From the NCBI GenBank assembly GCA_019309605.1, contig JAFDFW010000106.1:1-9815 (forward strand): a stretch of 9,815 nucleotides of DNA, in the 5' to 3' direction. The DNA comes from Deltaproteobacteria bacterium. Lineage in GTDB: Bacteria > Myxococcota_A > Polyangia > Polyangiales > Houyiibacteriaceae. Position 1 is the stretch's first letter. Every line of letters starts with the position of its first letter. A program made the translations under genes and the position numbers. Below the pieces are notes generated by a model. The model saw only the letters and a program-made list of their open reading frames with translations. It had not been told where the DNA came from and made no database searches. This document shows positions 1-7,039 of this stretch, piece by piece.

Positions 1-1
1 C

Positions 2-403
2 GAGCCCGCCGTCGACTGCCTCGACGCAAAGCAGGTCACCTTGTGCAACGTCACAATTGAGGCGTCTTCAACGACGGACTACGGGATCATTTGGGGGCCG
101 TGGAACGGCGGATCAACATCATTGAGCATCTACAACTCGACCCTCGTACATCCGGACCGTGAGCACCTAGGTACCGGCATCAGTTTGCAATCCTGCTACC
201 AGCCACCGGCGATCGTCACCGCTGAGCTCAGCCTCACGAGCGTTTCGGGATGGGGAGACGGCGTGTCGTGGTCCACTGGAGACAGCGAGTGCGGGTCCAT
301 TTCGGTCACCGCAGACTGTGATGGCTTCTCGAACAACGACTACAACGTGGTCGAATGGGTCTGCACTGGCGGGGTGTGCACCGGCAACGAGAAGTGCCCG
401 TAG
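2..403 (+). CDS. C-terminal part of a secreted, cysteine-rich parallel beta-helix-like protein (5' end outside window)
   Basis: The reading frame is open from the left edge, so the gene starts outside the window; 133 residues are visible before the TAG stop. The TTG at 41 is internal and not a credible start, because the same frame continues upstream with similar composition. The visible part is rich in Ser, Thr, Gly, Asn and Val, with short strand-like stretches (VTLCNVTIEAS, SLSIYNSTLV, GSISVTADCDGF) separated by turns. This pattern is typical of right-handed parallel beta-helix surface proteins. Eight cysteines, including a CTGGVCTGNEKC tail, suggest disulfides and export. The signal peptide would lie upstream and cannot be checked. 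No catalytic residues are identifiable, so binding or carbohydrate-active roles stay open. The stop lies 3 bases from the stop of the opposing kinase gene. The fold assignment is inference from composition and strand rhythm. Confidence 0.7.
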   Translation, partial: EPAVDCLDAKQVTLCNVTIEASSTTDYGIIWGPWNGGSTSLSIYNSTLVHPDREHLGTGISLQSCYQPPAIVTAELSLTSVSGWGDGVSWSTGDSECGSISVTADCDGFSNNDYNVVEWVCTGGVCTGNEKCP

Positions 404-406
404 AAG

Positions 407-2296
407 CTAGAGGCTCTGCAAGTACAGAATTGCCTCGGCTGCGTCGGTGCGTAGGCAGGCGTTCGCGTTGACCTTCTTCTTGAGAAGGCCTTCGGTGCGA
501 ATGCGCTTCTGGGCGGAGTCGAGAGCGGGGATCGCCTTCTTGTCACCCAGCGCGCGAAGCTTGGCAACCGCGTCCTTGCGGTCGAAGCAGGTCTCTCCCT
601 GGTCGAGGTCGAGCAAGTATGAGCCCAGGCGGTCGATCTGATCGCCCAGGCCTACGTCCTCGGCAACGGTGACAGCGTGCTGGCGCCTGAATAGGGTCTC
701 GTCCGACGACGCAAGGCTGACGAGTTGCTCTTCGGCGTCGCTGTCCTCCACTTCGCGGACCAAGGTCCCCATGAAGTCGAGCGTCGCGTCGACGACGCCA
801 GGCGCCTTCTTGTCGAGCATGAGCTCGAGATTGGTGCGCATCAGTTCGTCCTTGGCGAGCTTCGGTTCCAGCACGATGGCCTTTTCGTAGGCCACGAGCG
901 CCAGGATGCTGCGCTGAGCACTCGCATGGGCGTGACCAAGCACCATTTGCGCGTACGGCTCTTCGCGCACGTCCTTCTTGTGTTCGATCAGATACGCCGC
1001 AGCTTCCTTCGGGCGCCCCTGTTCGAGCATCTCTGCGGCCGCCTCCGCCTCCGGACCATGCTTCGCTGCAACCATCGGCAAGTGGTTGCGCGTAGGAAGG
1101 TAGTCAGGGCCCTGGCTGCGGAAGACGAAGACCATCAAGGCCGTGAAAGCGATGACCGCCGCCATACTCGTCGCGATCTGCGCGGGCGTCCTCCGCTTGG
1201 TCACCGCGCGCGCGACTGCCGGAGCAACGGTTTCCCTGAAGCCCTCGGCAACCAGCGACGGAATCTCCCGCAACCCCGACTCGCCGTCGGCCGAAAACGC
1301 AGACGCTTCAGCGTCGAGGATCTCATCGATCCGCGCGATGTACTCGGCCGCGGTCGGGATTCGGTCTTCCCTGTGCTTCTCGAGCCCTTTTCGTATCAGC
1401 GCTTCGACGCTCTTTGGCACGCGCGCACCGGGTGCGACCTTGCGGAGCGGAGGCACCTCAGCCGAGGTGTGCATGCTCAGGAGCGCCACCACCTCTTCTG
1501 CCTCGAAAGGCGGCACACCGCTGATCATCTCGTACAGCATGACCGACAGCGCATAGATGTCCGCACGCGCATCGATCGGCTGGCCGAACGCCTGCTCGGG
1601 CGCGATATAGGTGGGCGTGCCGATCGTGACACCGAGCTGCGTCAGTCGTGGGTCATTACTCGGCAGGTTCGCACCATCAAAGAGCTTCGCGATTCCGAAA
1701 TCGAGGATCTTGGCGAAGTCGGGGTCCTCATCCTGCTCGACGAGGATGACATTCTCAGGCTTCACATCGCGGTGAACGATGCCGGCGTCGTGCGCGCACA
1801 CCAGTGCGCTCAATACATGGCGTGCGATGTGTAAGGCACGCTTCCATTCGATCCTGTGCTCCCGGTCGAGAAGGTCAAATAGGGAAACACCGTCCAGCAC
1901 CTCGAGCACCATGTAGAGCGTGCCATCCTCGAGACGCCCGAAGTCCGAGACGTTAACGCAGTTCGGGTGGTCGACGCGACCGGTCGCGAAGGCCTCGCGC
2001 TCGAAGCGCATCGTGACTTCGTCGATGCCTTCCACCGCGGGGTGCAACAGCTTCAGTGCGACGGGGCGCCTGAGCGAAAGGTGCTCCGCGAGATAGACGC
2101 AGCCCATCCCGCCGGAACCGAGGACGCCGGTAATGCGGAACTTCGAGTCCAAGACGTCCCCGATCCGCGGAATCTGAGCTTCGAGGGCAGCCGGGAGCGT
2201 AGGCGCTCGACTCCCCACTTCTGACGTACGCACGGATACAGTATTGCCAAAATCTGAGCCCGCCGCCTGCAAGACTCGGATGGAGCGTGAACGCAT
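407..2296 (-). CDS. Transmembrane serine/threonine protein kinase with TPR/HEAT-like C-terminal domain
   Basis: A 629-residue Hanks-type kinase. The domain spans about residues 53-325: glycine loop GSGGMGCVY (60-68), ATP-binding Lys82 in VALKLL, alpha-C Glu101, catalytic HRDVKPEN (175-182), DFG (199-201) and GTPTYIAPEQ (226-235). All catalytic residues are present, so it should be an active RD-type kinase. A juxtamembrane linker follows (about 326-373), then one hydrophobic segment (about 374-393) that would place the C-terminus across the inner membrane. That part has TPR-like helices (about 415-485) and a HEAT-like end with Cys570 and Cys614, which could form a disulfide. This layout is common among myxobacterial kinases; TPR/HEAT domains usually bind proteins, but the ligand is unknown. 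The ATG at 2296 lacks a clear ribosome binding site. An in-frame GTG at 2233 would remove 21 poorly conserved-looking residues and leave the kinase domain intact. It is divergent from the exported protein at 2365. Confidence 0.93.
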   Translation of the reverse strand: MRSRSIRVLQAAGSDFGNTVSVRTSEVGSRAPTLPAALEAQIPRIGDVLDSKFRITGVLGSGGMGCVYLAEHLSLRRPVALKLLHPAVEGIDEVTMRFEREAFATGRVDHPNCVNVSDFGRLEDGTLYMVLEVLDGVSLFDLLDREHRIEWKRALHIARHVLSALVCAHDAGIVHRDVKPENVILVEQDEDPDFAKILDFGIAKLFDGANLPSNDPRLTQLGVTIGTPTYIAPEQAFGQPIDARADIYALSVMLYEMISGVPPFEAEEVVALLSMHTSAEVPPLRKVAPGARVPKSVEALIRKGLEKHREDRIPTAAEYIARIDEILDAEASAFSADGESGLREIPSLVAEGFRETVAPAVARAVTKRRTPAQIATSMAAVIAFTALMVFVFRSQGPDYLPTRNHLPMVAAKHGPEAEAAAEMLEQGRPKEAAAYLIEHKKDVREEPYAQMVLGHAHASAQRSILALVAYEKAIVLEPKLAKDELMRTNLELMLDKKAPGVVDATLDFMGTLVREVEDSDAEEQLVSLASSDETLFRRQHAVTVAEDVGLGDQIDRLGSYLLDLDQGETCFDRKDAVAKLRALGDKKAIPALDSAQKRIRTEGLLKKKVNANACLRTDAAEAILYLQSL

Positions 2297-2364
2297 CGGA
2301 ACTGCGCGAAAAGACTCGTATCCACCTGGAAGCGCACATCACGACATGCGAGATACATCACAAG

Positions 2365-3000
2365 ATGAAGTGCCCGCCCCTGAGAGCATGTCACGCGCTT
2401 GGCTTGTTGCTCGCCGTGCTGCTGTCGATAGCCGCGACGGCCGAGGCCCAGATCCCGAAGACCGTGGAGTCTCCCTACGCTGCGCCATCGGACCAAGCGC
2501 TGCTGGTGTTCTCGCGCCCTCGCCGCAGACAAGCAAGCGAGACTGCCTATCGAGTAGTCACCCAAGCCGGCCGGTGCATCGCGGTGCTTTACAACGGCTG
2601 GCAGATGGCCGCGCCGATCTGGCCGGGAAAGCACATGCTCATGGTGATCACCGGCACGGCACCACCCACCATCCAGCTCGTGAAGCTCAACCTCAGCGCG
2701 GGCAAGACGTATGTCGTCAACCTGCGCTCACGCGTGAATATGAAAAGCCCGGTGGAGATCGAGGTCGTGAGGCGCGCCGCCCAGCCGCTCGAAGCGTTTC
2801 CGGCCGCGGTCCGGGAGCTCGCGCCTGCCAAGCCGAACTTGCGGCAATGCACCGAATGGATCTCGTGGAAGCGCTCGAAGATCGAACCAAAGGCGGAACA
2901 AGCCAAGCGGAAGTGGGACGAGGCCGACGACGCACACCGTGATGCTCATACCGTACGCCGCAACGACGGGTGGACAGCAGCCGAGGTCCGGGAACCCTGA
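2365..3000 (+). CDS. Small exported protein, DUF2846/PEGA-like, function unknown
   Basis: A 211-residue protein. I chose ATG 2365 because it directly precedes a classic signal peptide: basic start MKCPPLR, hydrophobic core ALGLLLAVLLSIAA, and a signal peptidase I-type site near AEA-Q (residues 26-29). The in-frame GTG at 2287 would bury this signal behind 26 polar residues and overlap the kinase start. There is no lipobox at the cleavage site, so it should be soluble in the periplasm or secreted. The mature part has a strand-rich block (about 40-125) with pieces such as ALLVFSRPR, IAVLYNGWQ, PGKHML and LSAGKTYVVNLR. These resemble the 'display a number, anchor it, pG-H, aG-YYv' pattern of DUF2846-type beta-sandwich proteins. 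A basic, probably helical tail follows (about 140-211). It shares a 68-base intergenic region with the kinase, so joint regulation or a signalling link is possible but unproven. No strong ribosome binding site is visible. Confidence 0.8.
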   Translation: MKCPPLRACHALGLLLAVLLSIAATAEAQIPKTVESPYAAPSDQALLVFSRPRRRQASETAYRVVTQAGRCIAVLYNGWQMAAPIWPGKHMLMVITGTAPPTIQLVKLNLSAGKTYVVNLRSRVNMKSPVEIEVVRRAAQPLEAFPAAVRELAPAKPNLRQCTEWISWKRSKIEPKAEQAKRKWDEADDAHRDAHTVRRNDGWTAAEVREP

Positions 3001-3001
3001 G

Positions 3002-3933
3002 CTACGAGGCCTGGCCGTCGGCCAAGTCGGCGAGATTCCAGCGCTTGAGCGCGCGGCGGAAGCTCCGCGGGTTGGTATAGCCGGCGTGTCGCATGACCTC
3101 GTCGGGCGTTTGGTTACGCTCGAACCCCTCTAGGAGGATCGATTTGCGGACCGCGTCGATCAAGGCGCGGAATGAAGCGCCGATGCGACTGCCTCGATGC
3201 TCGACTGCCCTCTCGGGAGCAGGAGCCTGATGCGATCGCGAACCGTGTCGCTGAACTCGTGGGACTCGAGCGCGGCATGAAGCCCGGCGGCGACACCTTG
3301 AAGCTGGCCGTGCAGCACTTGATTGCCGTGCGCGAGCGGAAGGCTCCACGCGTCGTCGTCAGCCAGGATGGCACTCTTCTCTTGGCCGAAGAGCACGGAG
3401 CAGCCAAACGCGCGCGTGTACTTCTGAATGTCGCCGCGGTAGGGATGTTCGAAGTGAACCTCGCGCGCTTGGAACTTGCCGTCCGTCGCAAAGCGGAGCA
3501 GCTTCATGGCGAAGACCGCCATAAATTCGATCTCATGGGGGGTGATGGGAAGCTCGTGCTCGATCTTGTGGATGTTCAGCACGTGATACTCGGGATGCTC
3601 GCCCAGAGTGATGACGCGGCCGTGCGACAACAACTCTTGATACCGCAGGCTCGCCTCGAGGCCCTCGCCTACGGTCTCGGCGCTCGTTAAGAGCAAGACG
3701 ACGAGGTGATCGGCGCGCGGCTCCCAAGCCTCGGCGGCGCTGAGCCCGAGGTGCCTGTCCCCACTCTGCGCAAGCGCTGCGCGCCAGAAGCGGCCCAATG
3801 CGTCGCGAGGGGGCCGGCTGTTGGCATCCATGAAGATGTTGATATCGGTGCCGACCTGCTCACAAAGGGCCTCGACATCCAAGCCGAGCGCGCGGAACGA
3901 ACCGACGACGCCGCGGGCCCAGGCACCTGTCAC
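3002..3933 (-). pseudogene. AraC-family transcriptional regulator, disrupted by deletion and frameshift in the DNA-binding domain
   Basis: The N-terminal frame (3933 to 3160) encodes an arabinose-binding-type regulatory domain of the AraC family (for example GSFRALGLDVEALCEQVG, LGRFWRAAL, PITPHEIEFMAVFAMKLL). It runs into the start of the DNA-binding domain (DRIRLLLPRGQSSIEAVASAL), then leaves the family and stops at 3160. The second half of the HTH_18 domain is intact in another minus-strand frame, from GASFRALIDAVRK through DEVMRHAGYTNPRSFRRALKRWN to the stop at 3002. Homologues normally have about 14 residues (GMSPRTLQRRL-type recognition helix) between these two points; they are absent. 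So this is not a simple one-base error: about 49 bases appear lost, and even frameshifting would not restore the first helix-turn-helix. I prefer GTG 3933, preceded by GGGAGG; GTG 3996 is possible without a site. The stop is 1 base from that of the convergent exported-protein gene. Confidence 0.85.
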
Positions 3934-4006
3934 TCGGCCTCCCGAATTCTCCCTGTCTTTCCCGGATAAGTCGCCCACCACAGGCCATCGATCCACATCA
4001 GCGAGA

Positions 4007-4043
4007 GAATTTCAAGCCTAGAGGGTGAATTGTCCCGAATTGT
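4007..4043. promoter_or_regulatory. Phased GAATT motifs upstream of the AraC-type gene
   Basis: GAATT occurs at 4007, 4027 and 4037, that is, at intervals of 20 and 10 bases. The last two are part of a longer direct repeat, GAATTGT (4027-4033 and 4037-4043). Sites spaced by one helical turn on the same face upstream of an AraC-type gene would fit an autoregulatory operator. The motif is short and the regulator is disrupted, so this is a tentative assignment. Confidence 0.25.
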
Positions 4044-4082
4044 GGCGCGTTCGGTGCCTCCTTTTGTCGCCGCAAATGCAGC

Positions 4083-4277
4083 AGGGCGGCCTAGGTTCCA
4101 CTTGTCATTCGGTTCGAGGCGGGCACCAGCGGTTCGGGAACGCAGACAAAGGATGAGCCCACCATCCCATCCAGAGTCAGGCGAAACAGCGTTCCCCTAA
4201 GATGGTGCCCGTCTCGGCCTCCCTTAATCACCAGAAGCCGATCAACGTCCTAGGACGCTGATCGGCTTCCTTTTTTT
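4083..4277 (+). ncRNA. Candidate structured small RNA ending in an intrinsic terminator
   Basis: No protein is supported here, but the stretch contains nested complementary segments that fold into one long rod. Outer stem: 4083-4091 with 4216-4224, one mismatch. Middle stem: 4116-4127 with 4204-4215, 12 pairs including one G-U. Inner stem: GGGAACGC 4136-4143 with GCGTTCCC 4189-4196, 8 perfect pairs. The inner and middle stems are separated by a nearly symmetric 8 x 8/7-base internal loop. A small apical hairpin, GGATG 4151-4155 with CATCC 4163-4167, is possible. A terminator on the same strand begins 10 bases after the outer stem, giving a transcript near 190 nt. CACCATC (4160-4166) could instead pair with GATGGTG (4201-4207), which would break the middle stem. 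A rod with an internal bubble recalls 6S RNA in size and shape, but I recognise no diagnostic 6S, SRP, tmRNA or tRNA sequence. No convincing promoter box is seen, so it could also be a long leader with attenuation. Confidence 0.45.
4234..4277 (+). terminator. Strong rho-independent terminator
   Basis: GAAGCCGATCA (4234-4244) pairs perfectly with TGATCGGCTTC (4259-4269). After an A-C mismatch the stem extends inward through CGTCC/GGACG around a tiny loop, and seven T residues follow (4271-4277). Only the plus strand has the T-run next to the stem. No plus-strand protein gene ends nearby, which implies that a non-coding transcript ends here, or that a leader of the helicase gene is attenuated. 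Confidence 0.88.
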
Positions 4278-4290
4278 GAAACCGTTCGCT

Positions 4291-4325
4291 CGCTTGACAC
4301 CTGCTGTTGCCCACGGCGTCAAGCG
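4291..4325 (+). promoter_or_regulatory. Inverted repeat overlapping a TTGACA box upstream of the helicase gene
   Basis: CGCTTGAC (4291-4298) is matched perfectly by GTCAAGCG (4318-4325). The left arm contains TTGACA (4294-4299), a consensus -35 hexamer. The right arm would fall over the expected -10 position, where no good TATAAT-like sequence is seen (CGTCAA at 17-base spacing). It could be an operator over a weak promoter, or an RNA hairpin just after the terminator. The rest of the leader to 4449 shows nothing else I can support. Confidence 0.3.
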
Positions 4326-4449
4326 GTACAACCGTCGTGCCAATGGGCTATCTCTGCAATATGCTGAGCGTGACCTGCCCCCTCACCGTGCGCGTGACGC
4401 ACAGACAGCGCGCACCCGTGAAGCACAGTCGCAGCGAGAAATTCGTCCC

Positions 4450-6963
4450 ATGAGTGCGCTGGATCGCTATCTCGATGATCTGGACGCAAGCGTCGACGGC
4501 GACACGCTGCTGACGCGATTCCTCGAATACGCGAGCGATCAAGGGCTCGAGCTTTACCCGGCGCAGGAAGAAGCGGTGATGGAGCTCTTCGTCGGGAACA
4601 ACGTGGTCCTCAACACGCCGACGGGGTCCGGGAAGTCGCTGGTGGCGCTGGCGGCTCACTTTCGCTCGGTCGCGCTCGGTGAGCGTTCCTTTTACACGGC
4701 GCCGATCAAAGCTTTGGTGAGCGAGAAATTCTTCGATTTGTGTCGAGTGCTCGGGCCGCAGCGCGTGGGGATGATGACCGGTGATGCAACGGTCAATCGT
4801 GACGCGCCGGTGATCTGCTGCACCGCCGAGATCTTGGCCAACCTTGCGTTGCGGGAAGGCGAGCGGGCCGAGGTCGACAGCGTCGTGATGGACGAGTTCC
4901 ACTATTACGCCGACAGGGACCGCGGAGTCGCCTGGCAGACTCCACTGCTCACCCTGCCCCAGGCGCGATTCCTGCTGATGAGCGCGACGCTTGGGGAGAC
5001 CCGTGTGTTCGAGGACGCGATCACGGAGCTGACCGGCGTGACGACGACGCTGGTGAAGAGCACCGATCGGCCCGTGCCGCTCGATTTCTCGTACAGCGAA
5101 GAGAATCTGCAGAACGCGGTCGTCGGGCTGTTGGAGGACGGAAAGGCGCCGATTTACATCGTGCACTTCGCGCAGCGCGCGGCGACCGAGCAAGCCCAGA
5201 GCTTCATGAGCATCGACTTTCTCTCCAAAGACGAGAAGAAGGCGGTGAAAGAGGAGTTGAGGGGGACGCGCTTCGACACGCCGTTCGGCAAAGAGCTCAA
5301 GAAGTTCCTGCATCACGGTATCGGCGTGCACCACGCCGGGATGCTGCCGAGGTACCGACGCCTGGTGGAGCGATTCGCGCAGGAAGGGAAGCTACGAATC
5401 ATTTGCGGGACGGACACCTTGGGAGTCGGCGTGAACGTGCCGATCCGCACGGTGCTCTTCACGAAGCTCTGCAAGTACGACGGTGAGAACACCAAAGTGC
5501 TGACCGTTCGAGACTTCAAGCAGATCGCAGGGCGCGCCGGGCGCCGCGGTTTCGACACACACGGCAGCGTCGTCGCGCAAGCGCCTGAGCACGCGATCGA
5601 GAACAACAAGCTTCGAGCAAAGGCTGGCGGAGACCCGAAGAAGCTGCGGAAGATCAAAACGCGGCAGCCGCCGGAGCGGGGCTACGCGCATTGGGACGCC
5701 GACACGTTCACGCGACTTCAGGAGTCTGCGCCAGAGCCGCTGATGTCTCGTTTCCGTGTGAGCAACGCGATGATCCTCAACCTCTTCGAGCGGGAGGACA
5801 ACGGCTGTCTCGCGCTCCGGCGCCTCATTCGCAGCAGTCACGAGGGGCCGGGCGCCAAGCGGCAGCATGCACGGCACGCGATCGCGATGATCCGCTCTCT
5901 TCGGGATGCGGGGGTGATTGCCCTCGGCCCCGACGGGGCGCGGGTAAACGAAGACTTTCAGTCCGACTTCTCGCTCAACCAGGCGCTGTCGCTGTACGTG
6001 GTCGAGGCGGTCGACGTGCTCGATCCCGAGGATGCGGCGTACCCGCTAGACGTTCTCACGCTCGTCGAAGCCACGCTCGAACAACCGTGGGCCGTTCTCT
6101 ACGGGCAAACCAACACGCTCAAGGGGCGCGCCGTCGCTGCGATGAAGGCGGAGGGCATCGAATACGACGAGCGCATGGCCGAGCTCGACAAGATCGACTA
6201 CCCGAAGCCAAACGCGGAATTTCTCTACGCCACGTATGACTTGTTCTCCGAGCGTCATCCCTGGGTCGGCAACGATGTGCTTCGGCCGAAGTCGATTGCG
6301 CGGGACATGTACGAGCTCGGCATGAGCTTCGTCGAGTACGTGAAGGAATATGGGCTTCAGCGCTCCGAGGGTGTGCTGCTGCGCTACCTGACCGACGCCT
6401 ACAAGGGCTTCGTCCAAACGGTGCCCGAATCGGCAAAGACCGACGAGCTCTATGATGTCTCCGACTGGCTCGGACTCACGGTGCGGTCGGTGGATGCAAG
6501 CCTTCTCGACGAGTGGGAGCAGCTGCAAGCGCCCGATGACGATGTCGTCGCGCCGGCGGAGCGACACGACGACGAACCCTTCGACATCACCAAAGACGTG
6601 CGTGGCTTCACCACGATGGTGCGCAACGCCGTGTGGCAGATCGTGCGGTTCATGGCGTTCAAACAGTACGACCGCGCCGCCGAGGCGTTATCCGAGGCTT
6701 CCGAAGCGAACGAATGGGACCCGGGACGTTTCCGGGAAGCCCTGACGCCCTATTGGACGGAGTACGACGCCATCCAAATCGGCCCAGACGCACGCAGCAG
6801 CGCACAACTGAAGATCGAGCAAGGTGAATCGGACTGGACCCTCACCCAAATCCTGCTCGACCCAGACGAACACCGCGGCTGGCACATGCGGTTCAAGATC
6901 AACCTCCCGGCAAGCCGCGAGGCAGGCGTCCCAGTGCTCACGTTGCTAAGCGTAAGCGACTAA
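4450..6963 (+). CDS. DEAD/DEAH-box RNA helicase, Ski2/Mtr4-like core with C-terminal DUF3516 domain
   Basis: An 837-residue superfamily 2 helicase, predicted to unwind RNA using ATP in the cytoplasm. Motifs in order: YPAQ (36-39), Walker A TPTGSGKS (56-63), TAPIKALVSEKF, MMTGDATVN, Walker B DEFH (148-151), SAT (178-180), HHAG (294-297), GTDTLGVGVNVP, and motif VI QIAGRAGRRGF (358-368). The H-H-A-G and QIAGRAGRRG signatures are Ski2-like. The remaining half (about 380-837) matches in layout the DUF3516 extension of actinobacterial and deltaproteobacterial helicases. I chose ATG 4450 because homologues begin shortly before the T-x-x-x-Y-P-A-Q-E region. The frame is open back to a TTG at 4276, but that codon lies inside the T-run of the terminator and the 58 extra residues are low-complexity Arg-rich. 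GAGAAA (4435-4440) is at best a weak ribosome binding site. It has no co-directional neighbour and converges on rmuC. Substrate is unknown; RNA turnover or ribosome-related roles are inferences from Ski2/Mtr4. Confidence 0.95.
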   Translation: MSALDRYLDDLDASVDGDTLLTRFLEYASDQGLELYPAQEEAVMELFVGNNVVLNTPTGSGKSLVALAAHFRSVALGERSFYTAPIKALVSEKFFDLCRVLGPQRVGMMTGDATVNRDAPVICCTAEILANLALREGERAEVDSVVMDEFHYYADRDRGVAWQTPLLTLPQARFLLMSATLGETRVFEDAITELTGVTTTLVKSTDRPVPLDFSYSEENLQNAVVGLLEDGKAPIYIVHFAQRAATEQAQSFMSIDFLSKDEKKAVKEELRGTRFDTPFGKELKKFLHHGIGVHHAGMLPRYRRLVERFAQEGKLRIICGTDTLGVGVNVPIRTVLFTKLCKYDGENTKVLTVRDFKQIAGRAGRRGFDTHGSVVAQAPEHAIENNKLRAKAGGDPKKLRKIKTRQPPERGYAHWDADTFTRLQESAPEPLMSRFRVSNAMILNLFEREDNGCLALRRLIRSSHEGPGAKRQHARHAIAMIRSLRDAGVIALGPDGARVNEDFQSDFSLNQALSLYVVEAVDVLDPEDAAYPLDVLTLVEATLEQPWAVLYGQTNTLKGRAVAAMKAEGIEYDERMAELDKIDYPKPNAEFLYATYDLFSERHPWVGNDVLRPKSIARDMYELGMSFVEYVKEYGLQRSEGVLLRYLTDAYKGFVQTVPESAKTDELYDVSDWLGLTVRSVDASLLDEWEQLQAPDDDVVAPAERHDDEPFDITKDVRGFTTMVRNAVWQIVRFMAFKQYDRAAEALSEASEANEWDPGRFREALTPYWTEYDAIQIGPDARSSAQLKIEQGESDWTLTQILLDPDEHRGWHMRFKINLPASREAGVPVLTLLSVSD

Positions 6964-6992
6964 CAGAGCGGAATCGTCGACTATCCCGTTTC

Positions 6993-7017
6993 ATTGCCGG
7001 ACGCCTGCAGCGGCAAT
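6993..7017. terminator. Possible stem-loop between convergent helicase and rmuC genes
   Basis: ATTGCCG (6993-6999) pairs perfectly with CGGCAAT (7011-7017) around an 11-base loop, in the 76-base gap between two convergent stops. Neither strand has a T-run after the stem, so it is not a standard intrinsic terminator. It could serve both strands as a transcript-end stabiliser. Confidence 0.35.
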
Positions 7018-7039
7018 TGGTCGCGCCCCACACCATCAC

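Noticed and set aside
725..1834. Long plus-strand frame opposite the kinase gene
   Set aside because: It is antisense to a kinase with all catalytic motifs, is Arg/His-rich, and shows no recognisable domain. It is a shadow of high-GC codon bias.
2244..2942. Plus-strand frame overlapping the exported-protein gene
   Set aside because: It competes with a frame that has a clear signal peptide and strand pattern; this one is Arg/Ala-rich without motifs.
4105..4130. tRNA-like GGTTCGA followed by CACCA
   Set aside because: The 5-bp T-stem does not pair, and no D-arm, anticodon arm or acceptor stem fits on either strand.
4172..4196. SRP RNA-like GTCAGG...CAGC
   Set aside because: The distal stem and GGAA tetraloop of the SRP core are missing, so the match is only a few bases.
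4276..4449. N-terminal extension of the helicase from TTG 4276
   Set aside because: The TTG lies in the T-run of a strong terminator, and the extension is Arg-rich with no helicase-family feature.
4348..5334. Long minus-strand frame opposite the helicase N-terminus
   Set aside because: It lies over the conserved helicase motifs, is low-complexity in composition and has no family resemblance.
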